The translations under genes were made by a program, and so were the position numbers. A stretch of 34,831 nucleotides of DNA from a virus. The DNA is taken from the IMG/VR virus record IMGVR_UViG_3300030117_007581, positions 1-34,831 of that record; one strand, written 5' to 3'. Each line of letters begins with the position of its first letter. Positions within the stretch are counted from its first letter, which is position 1. The notes below the pieces were generated by a model. That model was given only the letters and a program-made list of their open reading frames with translations, searched no databases and was not told the origin of the DNA. Positions 1-10,128 of the stretch are shown here, piece by piece.

Positions 1-2912
1 GAACCGACTCTACGCCATCTGAAATAAGAACCTGTATCTGCTGAAGCCGCTGTTATAGTCGGTGTGTACTCAACCCAATCCGTAAACAGTTCATCGTTTA
101 CACCCGAATTGAGTAGCACCACGTCGTTGACTTCGGGGGTAACCGTTAAAAGCATTCCTGCTTTGTGTTCATCTCCACTATAAACACCGCCTGAGGCTTG
201 GGCCGGACGAATAGTGTCGCCTTTATTTAAAACTATGGTAGCACTACAAAAAGCCCCGTCGTTATCTAGACCTTTACCATAAGCTACCCGATTGTTATTA
301 AGTCCTGTCCCTGAAGGATCTGTAGAAGATAAATCATTTTTTATTATAGCTACATAGTTATCACCACTGGCGTTTCCTCTCTGCCAAACGCTCATAGTAA
401 CTTTACATTTTATATTAGCTTCAAAATGAGTATAAGCAGAAGAACTTCCATTAGTAAAAGTTCCATAATTTGAAGTGATCGTATTAGTTACTGTGTTTGT
501 ATAGTAAGGAGTGTAAGAGTTATACGCTCCTGCGTCTGTATTTAAATGAGCGACTTGAGTTTCCCCAATACTTGAAGTCTGCAAGAATTGATTGGCACTC
601 AAAGCAATGTCATCGTAGTAAAGTTCAACATCAGTGTCAGTATCTAGGCAATGAAAGCCAAACTGAAGGGTGGTACAGTTAGCAGAAAAAGACATTTGTT
701 TTCTATAGGTTTTTGCTTCGTTACCAGTAGTATCATTGGCAGGTAGGTAATCAAGTTCATCAGTCATAACCCCAGTAACAACCTTTCCGGTCACAGTAAC
801 GTCTGACCCTGAATAACCATAGGTCACACTATGGGTAGCCGTATAACCATTACCCCCACCCTCATTTACCACAGAGGTTATGTACCTATAATAAATATTA
901 TTACTGGAATCTTTGAATATAATTCTATCTCCAACTTCTGCCACATTCGCTACAGTAGCATCAATTGCTCCTGTGATAGCATTACTGCCATCTGAAGATA
1001 CAGTTATAATTGGCTTCGTTCCATCTCTGGCAACAAACCTAAAGCTTTCCCCATCCCCACCGTTACGAGTGTAGTACTGTAATTGGAGGACCATGTTCTT
1101 TCCGGCATAACCAGAGTTGATTGTTTCTTCGTGATACCAATAGTTCCGAATAGAGTTTCCAGTTGTATCGTATTTAAATACTTTTTCTGAACCAATTAAA
1201 TCAGCAGCAGTAGTGTGCCTAGTAACATCACCATTGGATAAGGTTCCCCCACCAAGAAAAACCGCATCGTTACCTTCACCCGAATTATCGGCATCAGCAC
1301 TCTTAGCTTGAATGGTAAAGAGAGTATCAATGCTTCCTACTCCGCCCCCTGATCCTATTTCTGTTGCACTACCACCTTGCCCATGAAAATAAAGCTTTGA
1401 GTTGTTGGCATAAAGCCTAACATCACCAGAATCAGAAGGAGCACTAGGCGCTGAGATAGAGTCAAAATCTACATAAGAAGTAAACTCCGGCTGACTAATT
1501 GGAGCCTTGGCATCTAGCTGAGTCTGAGCATTACTTGATAATGTACTTATATGACCAAACTCTGTATTAGAAACAGAACCATCGTGTATAAGGTCTGCAT
1601 CCAACCTGGCACTTGAAGTAATTGATGCTTGTTTAGCATCTAATTGAGTTTGAACACTAGACGTAGCGTCCATCCTATTTAAATAAGTAGATGTTGTAGT
1701 CATTGCAACATCTTCATTTAATTTGGGACTAGTTAATCTTTTATTAGTAAGGGTATCAGTAGTATCTGTCCCTACAAGAGTTGTGGTAGCATCTGGTAAA
1801 GTTACTATCCTATTATCACCTAAAGCCTCAGGACATTTTACAGTCGCAGTATGAGAACCATTATCCTCATCTTCTTGAAAAACAATAGACCCTGATGCAT
1901 CAGTATCCCCTTTAATAACAGGGTTATCTAGGACCGCACCCTCTTTTAAACTGACCGCACCACTTGATACAGAGAATGAATCACTACTGAAACTGGCAAT
2001 CCCTTTGGAGGAGGTAGTGGCATCGGCTGTGGTCTGAGCATCTACATAGGCTTTAACTGCGTTCTGAGTAGGCGCTTTGTTAGTGGCAGACCCCAAACTA
2101 GTGTTATTATCTAAAGCTGCTCCCGCAAAAGTACCTGCTGAAATTTGACCTGATGTAGTAATGTTGTCGGATCCGGTATCAATAGTTCCAAACCCAGAAG
2201 TAATAGACCCCGCATTCAAAGCCCCAACACTAGTAATCTGAGTTTGGGCAGCATCTACACTAAAGGTTATGGACTCTTCTCCGACTGTATCATTCGTGGT
2301 GGATTTAGTAAGACCTGTCCCCCCAACTAATTTATTATCTAAATAATTGGCAGTCCCTTCATTCTCAGTAACTTTTAATTTATAAGTCGAGTCTGCAATA
2401 TCTGTATCTAAGACCAGGGCAGTGGCATCAGAGTTCCATTTCATAATCCCGTGGGCAGAGGGTTCAGGAGCAGTAAGGCTAACTGCTGCGTTTTTATAAG
2501 TATGAGGGAGAGTAATCACCCTATCAGTAATTTCTTTTAACTGCTGAGTGAGTGCTGCTAGTTTGTCAAGTGCAGTCTCATGACTGTCAGCGGGAAAGGC
2601 ATCCCCACTCGCATAATCTGTTGTTTGTTCGTACCGCAGGACTCTTCTAATAACTACAATAATATTTGCATAGGCGGATCCTACACTAGCAGCCGGAGAG
2701 GTCCCAAACCTGACAGTCGTTGCCGGAGTCCCAACAAGAGTATAATCTGTGGTCAGGGTTTTCTTAGTCTCTGTGACTGTAGATGTCCTCTGGTCCCTTA
2801 CCCAAACTTCTAAATCTGAGTTTTCAAAAAAATCCACGCCTATAGTAAAGTCCACATGGGAGTTACCAGTACATGCAATTCGAGTTACTACATCTGTATT
2901 TGTTATTGTCAT
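1..2912 (-). CDS. Tail fibre protein, T7 gp17-like N-terminus (3' end outside window)
   Basis: An open frame of 970 codons runs from an ATG at 2912 to the left edge without a stop. AGGG sits just upstream, and the ATG lies one base after the stop of the upstream 1484-residue gene. The first 150 residues match the virion-anchoring domain of T7-type fibres, including an acidic-then-basic helix near residues 115-135 (ALDKLAALTQQLKEITDR). The middle is Ser/Thr/Gly-rich beta repeat with a TLTNKRLTSP element and two TQLDAK elements around an HDGSVSNTEF segment, common in podovirus fibres. The visible end contains WVEYTPTIT and FRWRRVG, typical of a C-terminal fibre module. Its role is host-receptor binding on the outside of the virion. 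The C-terminus may continue at 34831 if the molecule is circular. Fibre identity is firm; the receptor is unknown. Confidence 0.88.
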   Translation of the reverse strand, partial: MTITNTDVVTRIACTGNSHVDFTIGVDFFENSDLEVWVRDQRTSTVTETKKTLTTDYTLVGTPATTVRFGTSPAASVGSAYANIIVVIRRVLRYEQTTDYASGDAFPADSHETALDKLAALTQQLKEITDRVITLPHTYKNAAVSLTAPEPSAHGIMKWNSDATALVLDTDIADSTYKLKVTENEGTANYLDNKLVGGTGLTKSTTNDTVGEESITFSVDAAQTQITSVGALNAGSITSGFGTIDTGSDNITTSGQISAGTFAGAALDNNTSLGSATNKAPTQNAVKAYVDAQTTADATTSSKGIASFSSDSFSVSSGAVSLKEGAVLDNPVIKGDTDASGSIVFQEDEDNGSHTATVKCPEALGDNRIVTLPDATTTLVGTDTTDTLTNKRLTSPKLNEDVAMTTTSTYLNRMDATSSVQTQLDAKQASITSSARLDADLIHDGSVSNTEFGHISTLSSNAQTQLDAKAPISQPEFTSYVDFDSISAPSAPSDSGDVRLYANNSKLYFHGQGGSATEIGSGGGVGSIDTLFTIQAKSADADNSGEGNDAVFLGGGTLSNGDVTRHTTAADLIGSEKVFKYDTTGNSIRNYWYHEETINSGYAGKNMVLQLQYYTRNGGDGESFRFVARDGTKPIITVSSDGSNAITGAIDATVANVAEVGDRIIFKDSSNNIYYRYITSVVNEGGGNGYTATHSVTYGYSGSDVTVTGKVVTGVMTDELDYLPANDTTGNEAKTYRKQMSFSANCTTLQFGFHCLDTDTDVELYYDDIALSANQFLQTSSIGETQVAHLNTDAGAYNSYTPYYTNTVTNTITSNYGTFTNGSSSAYTHFEANIKCKVTMSVWQRGNASGDNYVAIIKNDLSSTDPSGTGLNNNRVAYGKGLDNDGAFCSATIVLNKGDTIRPAQASGGVYSGDEHKAGMLLTVTPEVNDVVLLNSGVNDELFTDWVEYTPTITAASADTGSYFRWRRVG

Positions 2913-2913
2913 A

Positions 2914-5900
2914 TTATAGCCCTGCCATTTCTATATAAAATTCTCTTTGTTTTTGTTGGTACTCTAAGTTCTTCGCTTTAAACATTTCTCTTCCCATCTC
3001 TCTGTACTGCCTAACCACATCTTTAATAACCTGCACTTTTGTATACCGAGGAAGGTCTTGGTAATAATCTTGCTTTACTAGTTTGTTTAAAGTTTCTTTT
3101 AACGTAGCAGGTCCAACCCCAATCCCTGCCGAATATCTTGATAATTCATCATACTGCTCGCTATTCAATTTTATAAGTTTTTTTCGGCCATCAGGAGTTC
3201 TTAAGGCGAAAGACTTTCTAATCTTACCTATTACAAGGTCTTCGGGATTACGATACAAGGCAGGTCCTTCTGCCATACCTAAGTCTTTTAGTTCCCTATA
3301 AATAGGTTCCTCTTTTTCCATGGAGACATTGAATGCTGCTCTAATAGCACTCAACATTGTTGGACTAACACTGTCACCAACTAATTCTCTTGGGGCATCC
3401 CCATAAAACATTTCCTCTCCAAGAACATTCCTAACTGGAGGCAAATCCCTATTAAAATAAGGTAACATATTTTTCCATTGGTTCATTACTGACTCCATAA
3501 CCTTTAGACCATTTTCGTCATAGGTGTATGCAGTTTGTTTGGCAGGATCGATTATCTTTGTGGCCAATCGCTGTGCTCCTGATAAAGGAGTTAACCCTGC
3601 TGCCACTGTATTCAATCCTTGAATTAACCCAAATTTTGCTTTTTCAAATGAACTTGATTGTCCACCTGAAGCCATAGACAATTGATGAAGACTCTCTATT
3701 AAAAATTCTGGAGTAGCAAAACTAGCTGTTGCCCAAGCTAATGCCGCCCCTATTTTAAATCCTTCTTGATGTTCCTCTTCTGCATTTATAGCGGCTTTGT
3801 AAGTGTCCATATAATCACCTACTAGCCTTAGCATCCTCCCAAACGCCCCCAATTGATTTGAAGAAATCCAGTTACCTGCTACTTTCACGCTATACGGTCG
3901 CCTTCCATCTGCCATCCACTGTTTTTTAGCTCTAAAATCTGATGGTCCCCCTCCAGTAATATCAAACTGAGTCGCCAATATTCCGATCACCCCTGCCGAA
4001 GTTAACATTTTGGAATGGGCGATCGCTTTGTTTCTTCCCCCCATCGCTACTTGCTTTTGATAACTTTGATTGAGTAAGTTTAAGCCAAGAAACCTTTGAC
4101 TAGCAAAATCCGCCATGTTGTACCCAATTCTAGTAAACGGATGAATAACCCTAAGACCAGGGAAATCCATAAGCCTGTCACCCAAACCGGAGATGTTTAA
4201 TTGTTGTCTCCCTTCAAGCCCAAAAGATAACTCATTATACGAACGGTCCTCTGGATTAGTGTTTTTTTGAGAATATCTTTTAGTGTGAGTATATTCTCTG
4301 GCTACCTCTAAAGCTTCATCTCTAAGCTCAGCTTTTTTCAAGTTCTTCTTAAAAAGATCATTATAAACTTTTTCAAACTTGGCATTGTCTATATTTTTCA
4401 TCTGACCTATATCCATGTTTGTTTGTCGAATAGCGAGGTCAGTTAATTCATTTCTGTATAGATTAAATTTAAAATATTCATCAGTGGCGTTTAAAACTTT
4501 GGATGGAAGGTTCATCACATTATTATTCGTCCACTTTAATTTTTTACTAAGTGGGTTCTCTAATAAACTTTTTAATGCTTTATCTTTAACCGAAGAATCT
4601 ACAGAAGCCCAATATTTAGAAATTGGCTTAAACATCCCCGCATCCATAATATTCTGGAGATCCTCTACATTTAATTCATCATGGGCAGATGAAAACTTTT
4701 GCCCATGTGGATCCAAAATTGAAGCAGACTCTTGAAATGCTTCTGCTGTTCTCTTCGCTTCCAATTGTTGAAAAGATTCAAGCTGTGCCCCTCTTTTTGC
4801 ATCTAAGGAGTCAAGTATCGCTCTATTATAGGATACACTGTCCATATAAGAATTTTTTATAAGCTCTACTTTTTCTGGATCTAGATCATTCCATCTATAA
4901 TATTCGTTACTAAGTTTTGCAGGCATCCTCTCTAGGGAGTAAGCTATTCTATTTAATACGTTACCTGTTAGGTTGTTCACCACTGCCATTCCAGATAGTA
5001 AACTATTATAAAAAAGATTCTTAACTGCTTCTTTAATTTTATTAAAAGAATGATGTCCTGCTATTTTATTTAGAAATTCGTTAAATACTTCTTCTTCAGC
5101 TTCTTCAAGCGACTTCTTACCCGCCATTAATTTCTTTGTTTGAACTTTTCTGTACTTTAAAAGATGGTCAAACAATTGACGTTGGGATCTTCTATCCGCT
5201 AAAGAAAGTATATTTTCTATCTTTTTATTTTGTTCACGAGTTCCTTTATACCCAGGCTGTTGAGCTAACTGGGCAAATGTCTCACCCTTTTTAGATTGAC
5301 TTGTACGTACCTGCTTTTCTACTTTTTCAGCTTGAGTTACAAAATCAGGAGATTGCCTTTTTTCAGATACAGGTGTCCCCAAAATCTTTTCTTGGACATC
5401 ATCTCTTAAAAGACGTAATGCCCTAGCAGGTTCACTTGCTAACTTCTTTTTAAAATTTCCTAAATGAGTTAGCCCCTCCAATTGCCTGGTCATAAGAGCA
5501 GACCTTTGAGCTATTTCTTTTATAGTATCGGGGTTAGTATCTTTAGCATTTAGTCTATTTAGAAGGGTCATATTCTCAAAAAAATCTTCAGATGCTCTTT
5601 TGGAAAGGGCAGATGTTACAACTTGAGCTTCGTATATATCTGACATTGCTCCTTCAACATTCTTAAAACTTTTTAACGCTGCTTCAGGATTAAACCCATT
5701 TTTCTCAGCGAACTCTTTCCAAAGTTGTTGAGCATACTCATCTCTTTTAACTCTATCCGTGGGACCTTTAGCCCACGCATTGTCCACTTCTTGTTTAAGG
5801 CTTTTTATAACCTCTTTTCCTTTTTTGACCAAAACTCCTATATCATCCACATCTGATATTTTATGAATAAAGTTTCCTTCTTCTAGGTTCTTCTTGGAAA

Positions 5901-7368
5901 CTCTGACCACTCCAGAATCATTAACTACATCTGATAATTGTTCATATAATTTAGGTTGTTTTGTCTTAAGTAATTCTATGCTCTTATCTTTACCACGCTT
6001 AATTAATTTTTTAGTTTCTTTTATAACAGATGCAGCTTCTTCTCGAATCTCTTTATCTTTTGATAACTTTTTCCCTTTTTCAGAAACCCTTCCAAATGCT
6101 TCTTTCATAGCATCAGGGTCATTGTCTTTTACTGCCCTCTCCAAATCTATAACATCATCTTTAAAATCTTGGATGTTCTGAGCGTCCTCCACATTCTTAG
6201 CTTTTTTAGTCATGTTTTGGATCTTATCAATAGACCAGGAGATAGCATCACTTAAACCTAAATCTTCTTTAATCGCCCCCTCTTGGTCCCTCCAGTAAGC
6301 CCCAAGATGATCTACTAATCTAGGATTTTTGGAGTGAGTCTGTTCGATTGCGTGATTGGTTAGATCATTAAGATTAAAACTTTCATTCTGTTTAATTCTT
6401 TTTACATAAGAATCTATTATCTCTGGAGAGTTTTTTATAGAATTAACTAAAGCCCCATTCCTATATAAGTTCATAGCAGCAGGTAAGGTTTTCATAGCGT
6501 TCATACCTGCGCCTATCCCCCAACCTAACATTAAACCTTCCCCAACTCCTTTAGCTTTTACTTCCCAAAAACTGTCGTCTTCTTCAATTTTTAGGTTACT
6601 AAGGAACTGCCTGCCAAGTGTTAGGTCAGTGTTGTCTACAATAAAATTAGATAAGTTCCCTGTATCTTTGGTGGTCAAGAGGGCATCGATCCCTGCTCCT
6701 GTCCCCATATTAACCATAAGCTTTTTTAAAGCTGATGCATCCTTCAGGTATTTAAGTTTATTAACATGTTTGAATACTGCCCCTGGACCTATGAACGCCC
6801 CTACAATTTGTCCTGGTAAACGGGAGGCTAATTTAGTTTGATCCTCCTCTACAGGAAACGCCCCATATTTTAAATCTCTCCACCATTCATTTTTATCCAC
6901 CCCTTCTAACTCAACCATATGAAGAAGAAAATTAGGCACCGCCTCCACAAAATTAATCAACCCTCTGGCAGCATGATTAACATTGGAAGTAACCATCTTC
7001 TGCTTCTCTCCAAAAAATTGAAGAACAGGGTTATCACTTTTAGAAGCCGCATCCGCCATTTGAAAAACCAAGGCAGATGGAGAAGTAGGGAACTTGTAAG
7101 AACTCACAGCTTGGTTCTCAAACTTTTGAATAAACTCTTCATTCTCTTTATCATTGACTGCTTTTTTTGCTACTTGAGTTTGACCATAATTTCCAAAAGC
7201 CATGTTCTGGTCATCTTCCATTAACGAATCTATGACTTGTTCTTCATTTAATTGATTTATCTGATGGTTGTATTTTTGGATTAAAAAGTTAGGGCTTCTT
7301 ACCGCTAAATAATCATCGGCAAGGCTTGTAAGCATTCTAGAATCATTAGTTATTTTTTCTTCTAACAT
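2914..7368 (-). CDS. Large internal virion (ejection) protein, T7 gp16 position
   Basis: This 1484-residue protein starts at an ATG preceded by AAGGGC and lies between the second internal-protein gene and the fibre, the position of T7 gene 16. It is Lys/Glu-rich and largely helical, with long coiled-coil-like stretches (about residues 370-720) and hydrophobic patches near residues 185-300 and 820-850. The last 100 residues include an LNSEQYDEL...YYQDLPRYTK...VVRQYREM pattern that I recognise from the C-termini of many very large phage virion proteins. I see no lysozyme or lytic transglycosylase motif at the N-terminus, unlike T7 gp16. By position and size it is likely packed in the head and ejected with the DNA, but that is inference. 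Length is close to T7 gp16 (about 1300 residues). Confidence 0.7.
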   Translation of the reverse strand: MLEEKITNDSRMLTSLADDYLAVRSPNFLIQKYNHQINQLNEEQVIDSLMEDDQNMAFGNYGQTQVAKKAVNDKENEEFIQKFENQAVSSYKFPTSPSALVFQMADAASKSDNPVLQFFGEKQKMVTSNVNHAARGLINFVEAVPNFLLHMVELEGVDKNEWWRDLKYGAFPVEEDQTKLASRLPGQIVGAFIGPGAVFKHVNKLKYLKDASALKKLMVNMGTGAGIDALLTTKDTGNLSNFIVDNTDLTLGRQFLSNLKIEEDDSFWEVKAKGVGEGLMLGWGIGAGMNAMKTLPAAMNLYRNGALVNSIKNSPEIIDSYVKRIKQNESFNLNDLTNHAIEQTHSKNPRLVDHLGAYWRDQEGAIKEDLGLSDAISWSIDKIQNMTKKAKNVEDAQNIQDFKDDVIDLERAVKDNDPDAMKEAFGRVSEKGKKLSKDKEIREEAASVIKETKKLIKRGKDKSIELLKTKQPKLYEQLSDVVNDSGVVRVSKKNLEEGNFIHKISDVDDIGVLVKKGKEVIKSLKQEVDNAWAKGPTDRVKRDEYAQQLWKEFAEKNGFNPEAALKSFKNVEGAMSDIYEAQVVTSALSKRASEDFFENMTLLNRLNAKDTNPDTIKEIAQRSALMTRQLEGLTHLGNFKKKLASEPARALRLLRDDVQEKILGTPVSEKRQSPDFVTQAEKVEKQVRTSQSKKGETFAQLAQQPGYKGTREQNKKIENILSLADRRSQRQLFDHLLKYRKVQTKKLMAGKKSLEEAEEEVFNEFLNKIAGHHSFNKIKEAVKNLFYNSLLSGMAVVNNLTGNVLNRIAYSLERMPAKLSNEYYRWNDLDPEKVELIKNSYMDSVSYNRAILDSLDAKRGAQLESFQQLEAKRTAEAFQESASILDPHGQKFSSAHDELNVEDLQNIMDAGMFKPISKYWASVDSSVKDKALKSLLENPLSKKLKWTNNNVMNLPSKVLNATDEYFKFNLYRNELTDLAIRQTNMDIGQMKNIDNAKFEKVYNDLFKKNLKKAELRDEALEVAREYTHTKRYSQKNTNPEDRSYNELSFGLEGRQQLNISGLGDRLMDFPGLRVIHPFTRIGYNMADFASQRFLGLNLLNQSYQKQVAMGGRNKAIAHSKMLTSAGVIGILATQFDITGGGPSDFRAKKQWMADGRRPYSVKVAGNWISSNQLGAFGRMLRLVGDYMDTYKAAINAEEEHQEGFKIGAALAWATASFATPEFLIESLHQLSMASGGQSSSFEKAKFGLIQGLNTVAAGLTPLSGAQRLATKIIDPAKQTAYTYDENGLKVMESVMNQWKNMLPYFNRDLPPVRNVLGEEMFYGDAPRELVGDSVSPTMLSAIRAAFNVSMEKEEPIYRELKDLGMAEGPALYRNPEDLVIGKIRKSFALRTPDGRKKLIKLNSEQYDELSRYSAGIGVGPATLKETLNKLVKQDYYQDLPRYTKVQVIKDVVRQYREMGREMFKAKNLEYQQKQREFYIEMAGL

Positions 7369-7378
7369 AAATCAGCCC

Positions 7379-9613
7379 TTATTGTTCGCCTGCTACGCTT
7401 TGGCGCTCCACTTGTGGATTCTCAGTAGGTTTAGGATCCTTAGTCTTAAGATTTGGGAAAGGATGTATTGCATCCGTTATCACTTCCCCTGCATACCCTA
7501 TATCTACCTTTCTTAATTCTTTCTCTTCATCTATATCAAAAATCCCTACTCTTACTTGAGAAACTTCATTATATAATTTTAAAGAACCTTCTAGTTTGTC
7601 TAATGCTTCCATCTGCTCTCTAGGATTAGGGATTGGTGCCCCAAATAATTGACTCTTTATACCCGCAAAATTCGATTCTTTTCTTTCTAAATGTTTTTGT
7701 AGCTCTACTTTCTCTTCTAATATTGCTTTTTTAAGTGCTCTAAATTCTCTTCTTCTTTCAATAGGTTTGTTAAAATAATCCTTCTTTAAATAATCATTAA
7801 TTTTATTACTTGTACCTACCCCTGCGGGCCCTTGTTGTACTTCTTCATACTCAGTTATTGCGCTTTGAACTCCCCATGCAGCCTCGTAATGTTGATCCCT
7901 AACAAATTTTGTTAAACCTTTTACCATATCTTCTGGGGACTCTTCTCTATCATGAAAGAGTGTTTGGATTTTCCTCCAAAGTTGTCTTTTAAACTCAGTG
8001 GCTTGTATATATCGTTTATTAAATTTACCCGAAGCTTGAGTTAGCTTACCTGTTATTTTTATAAGCCTCCCAAAAACTTCCCTTTTTTCTTTATATAATT
8101 GGCGGTTTGTTCTTGCGCCATCTATTTTATTTGATACTGCTATTTTATCAGTTCTAGTTAAAATATTGTCAGCTTCAACTCTATCCATAAGTTTTTTGGC
8201 TTCTTTTTTATCCCACGTTCCATCAGCTATCATTTGCATCATCTCATGGGTATAATTAAACGCTGACGCTAATGAGGTATGTTGTTTCGCTAAAGAAATA
8301 CCTGGACTTTCACTAGATATAAGGCTTCCTCTTTTATCGTGCCTTAGATTAGAATACTCATTATGAACAGAGGCTAAATGATCTTTTAATGCTTTACCTG
8401 AAAGACCAAGGATAACTCTTTTTTCTTCTGGTTCTAAATCAAAGTTGGGATGATCTTCGAGAAGCTCTCCTCCATTTAAATCATTAGAATTTTCATGCTT
8501 GTCTGCGAACTCATGTAACTGAGCGTATATATGTTGGGTTTTTATGGTGTCTTCATCTTCTTGACTTTCGTTTTTCCTTTCAATCCCTTCTAATACATCA
8601 TATCCTTTTTTTAGTTCGATTTTTAATTGCTTTTCAAGATCTTCAACATCTACCCCTAGATCTTTTCTACCTTTTATAAACTTAATTGTGTCTCTAGCCC
8701 ACTGGGGCAGAACATACCCATCATAATATGTTTTTAATTTTTCAATGTTTGACTTGTCACTAGCATAGCGACCCATAGCTGTTTTTACTTTTTCTTTTAA
8801 CGATGTGCCTATGGTGGTGTTTACAAGACTCTCTAATTTTTTTGTAGAGGATTTTTCTTTTGACCAATTCTCAAATTCCGTAAAAAAGAGTTGTTTTTGA
8901 TTACCGTCCATACCCTCAATATGTTCTTCAAACTCTTTTTCTGACATGCCTGGGGAATGTTCCTCTCTATATTGATCTAGTAACATTTTTTGAAATAAGC
9001 CCTTGCCCTTATTAAATACTTCAGCTAAGCCATTATCCCTTGATGTTTTATTAGTTAAATCAAGCCCTTTCACTAAATTTTTTAATTCTACTGTGCCATT
9101 TTCCTGTAAAGTTTTACTATATGTTTTTGCCCCATTAATAAGTTGAAATTTTATACCCTCATTTCTATATAGCTGCTGCATCGTTTTAATAGTTTCGCCA
9201 TTCGTTTTAAAAAACTTTTCTCTATTAAAATTATCTACTTTAGAAGAACGATTCGGTATAGGGTTCCCATTTGCGTCTTTAGACTCCAGAAACCATTCGG
9301 CATGAGTATTCTTTATTACTTCATCCACCATTGGGACTATATCTTTATTTTTATTAGCAGGGTCAGCCATTATTACTGAGATTTTTGATTTTAAATTTTT
9401 TTCATAGTCAGAACTTACAATCTTACTTGCTAATACTTCTTCCTTTTCCTTTTGCTTAAAATAGGCATCCCCTAACTTATAAGCTATATCTCCAATCATC
9501 TGACCTATCTGACCCCAACCTTCTGCATGAGGTGATCCAGGGTCTACTCCAGGACTCATCCCTGATCTAAAGTCATATCTATTTGATTGTTTTAATTTGG
9601 GAATCCTTACCAT
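7379..9613 (-). CDS. Internal virion protein, T7 gp15 position
   Basis: This 744-residue protein has an ATG preceded by GAGG. Its stop is 10 bases before the next gene. It is highly charged, almost entirely predicted helix and rich in Lys, Glu and Asn, with no signal peptide or membrane segment. The N-terminus (MVRIPKLKQSNRYDF, then GMSPGVDPGSPHAEGWGQIG) has the Gly/Pro-rich lead and following amphipathic helix usual for gp15-like core proteins. T7 gp15 has about 750 residues, so the length also fits. It probably forms part of the internal core or ejected channel with the 166- and 1484-residue products. No enzymatic motif is visible; the assignment rests on order, length and composition. Confidence 0.65.
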   Translation of the reverse strand: MVRIPKLKQSNRYDFRSGMSPGVDPGSPHAEGWGQIGQMIGDIAYKLGDAYFKQKEKEEVLASKIVSSDYEKNLKSKISVIMADPANKNKDIVPMVDEVIKNTHAEWFLESKDANGNPIPNRSSKVDNFNREKFFKTNGETIKTMQQLYRNEGIKFQLINGAKTYSKTLQENGTVELKNLVKGLDLTNKTSRDNGLAEVFNKGKGLFQKMLLDQYREEHSPGMSEKEFEEHIEGMDGNQKQLFFTEFENWSKEKSSTKKLESLVNTTIGTSLKEKVKTAMGRYASDKSNIEKLKTYYDGYVLPQWARDTIKFIKGRKDLGVDVEDLEKQLKIELKKGYDVLEGIERKNESQEDEDTIKTQHIYAQLHEFADKHENSNDLNGGELLEDHPNFDLEPEEKRVILGLSGKALKDHLASVHNEYSNLRHDKRGSLISSESPGISLAKQHTSLASAFNYTHEMMQMIADGTWDKKEAKKLMDRVEADNILTRTDKIAVSNKIDGARTNRQLYKEKREVFGRLIKITGKLTQASGKFNKRYIQATEFKRQLWRKIQTLFHDREESPEDMVKGLTKFVRDQHYEAAWGVQSAITEYEEVQQGPAGVGTSNKINDYLKKDYFNKPIERRREFRALKKAILEEKVELQKHLERKESNFAGIKSQLFGAPIPNPREQMEALDKLEGSLKLYNEVSQVRVGIFDIDEEKELRKVDIGYAGEVITDAIHPFPNLKTKDPKPTENPQVERQSVAGEQ

Positions 9614-9627
9614 ATCATTAGCCTCAT

Positions 9628-10128
9628 TTAACCTAAGAGAAATTGATTCCAGGTTTTTCCTTTACCATGTCTAAATTTATAATAACCTAATTGCCCTATC
9701 CCTCCGGCAAGAGACCCAATCGTTTGATAAGGAGTAATATTGTTATAAAAATTCTGTCTTGAGTTAGCTATACCTATTTTATAATCAGATAGTTCCAAAT
9801 TAGCTGCCGCCTGTTCCTCGATAGCAATTTTTTCTTCTTCTGCTAAACCGATAACTTGTTGAGCTGCTCTAACGGCTGAGTCTGAAAACTCTACCCCCGC
9901 TACAGCATAACCTACTTCTTGTTGCCCAAGGACTTCATCGACTTGTCGTTGAAAAAGAACTAACTCTCTTTCTTTAGATTTGTTTATTAAAATCTTTTGA
10001 TTTTCTAAAAACTTTTTTTGTTTTTCAGCAGCATCGGCCATCATCTCATTCTGTTTTGAATTAGAATAGATTTGTAGTCCTGTGCTAACTACTGTAGCCG
10101 CTGCCACATAAGCCATTGGGGTAGCCAT
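9628..10128 (-). CDS. Small internal virion protein, T7 gp14 position
   Basis: This 166-residue protein begins at an ATG that shares one base with the stop of the GNAT-like gene (TAATG). An Ala-rich hydrophobic N-terminus (AYVAAATVVSTGLQIY) is followed by a helical Lys/Gln/Glu segment, a short Gly turn (VGYAVAGVEFSDSAVRAAQ, about residues 92-110), another helix and a C-terminal Gly-rich stretch (IGSLAGGIGQLG). That layout is characteristic of the small internal protein of T7-like and related podoviruses, which inserts into the outer membrane during DNA ejection. The hydrophobic ends fit a membrane-inserting ejection protein. The role follows from family pattern and synteny, not a catalytic motif. 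Confidence 0.7.
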   Translation of the reverse strand: MATPMAYVAAATVVSTGLQIYSNSKQNEMMADAAEKQKKFLENQKILINKSKERELVLFQRQVDEVLGQQEVGYAVAGVEFSDSAVRAAQQVIGLAEEEKIAIEEQAAANLELSDYKIGIANSRQNFYNNITPYQTIGSLAGGIGQLGYYKFRHGKGKTWNQFLLG

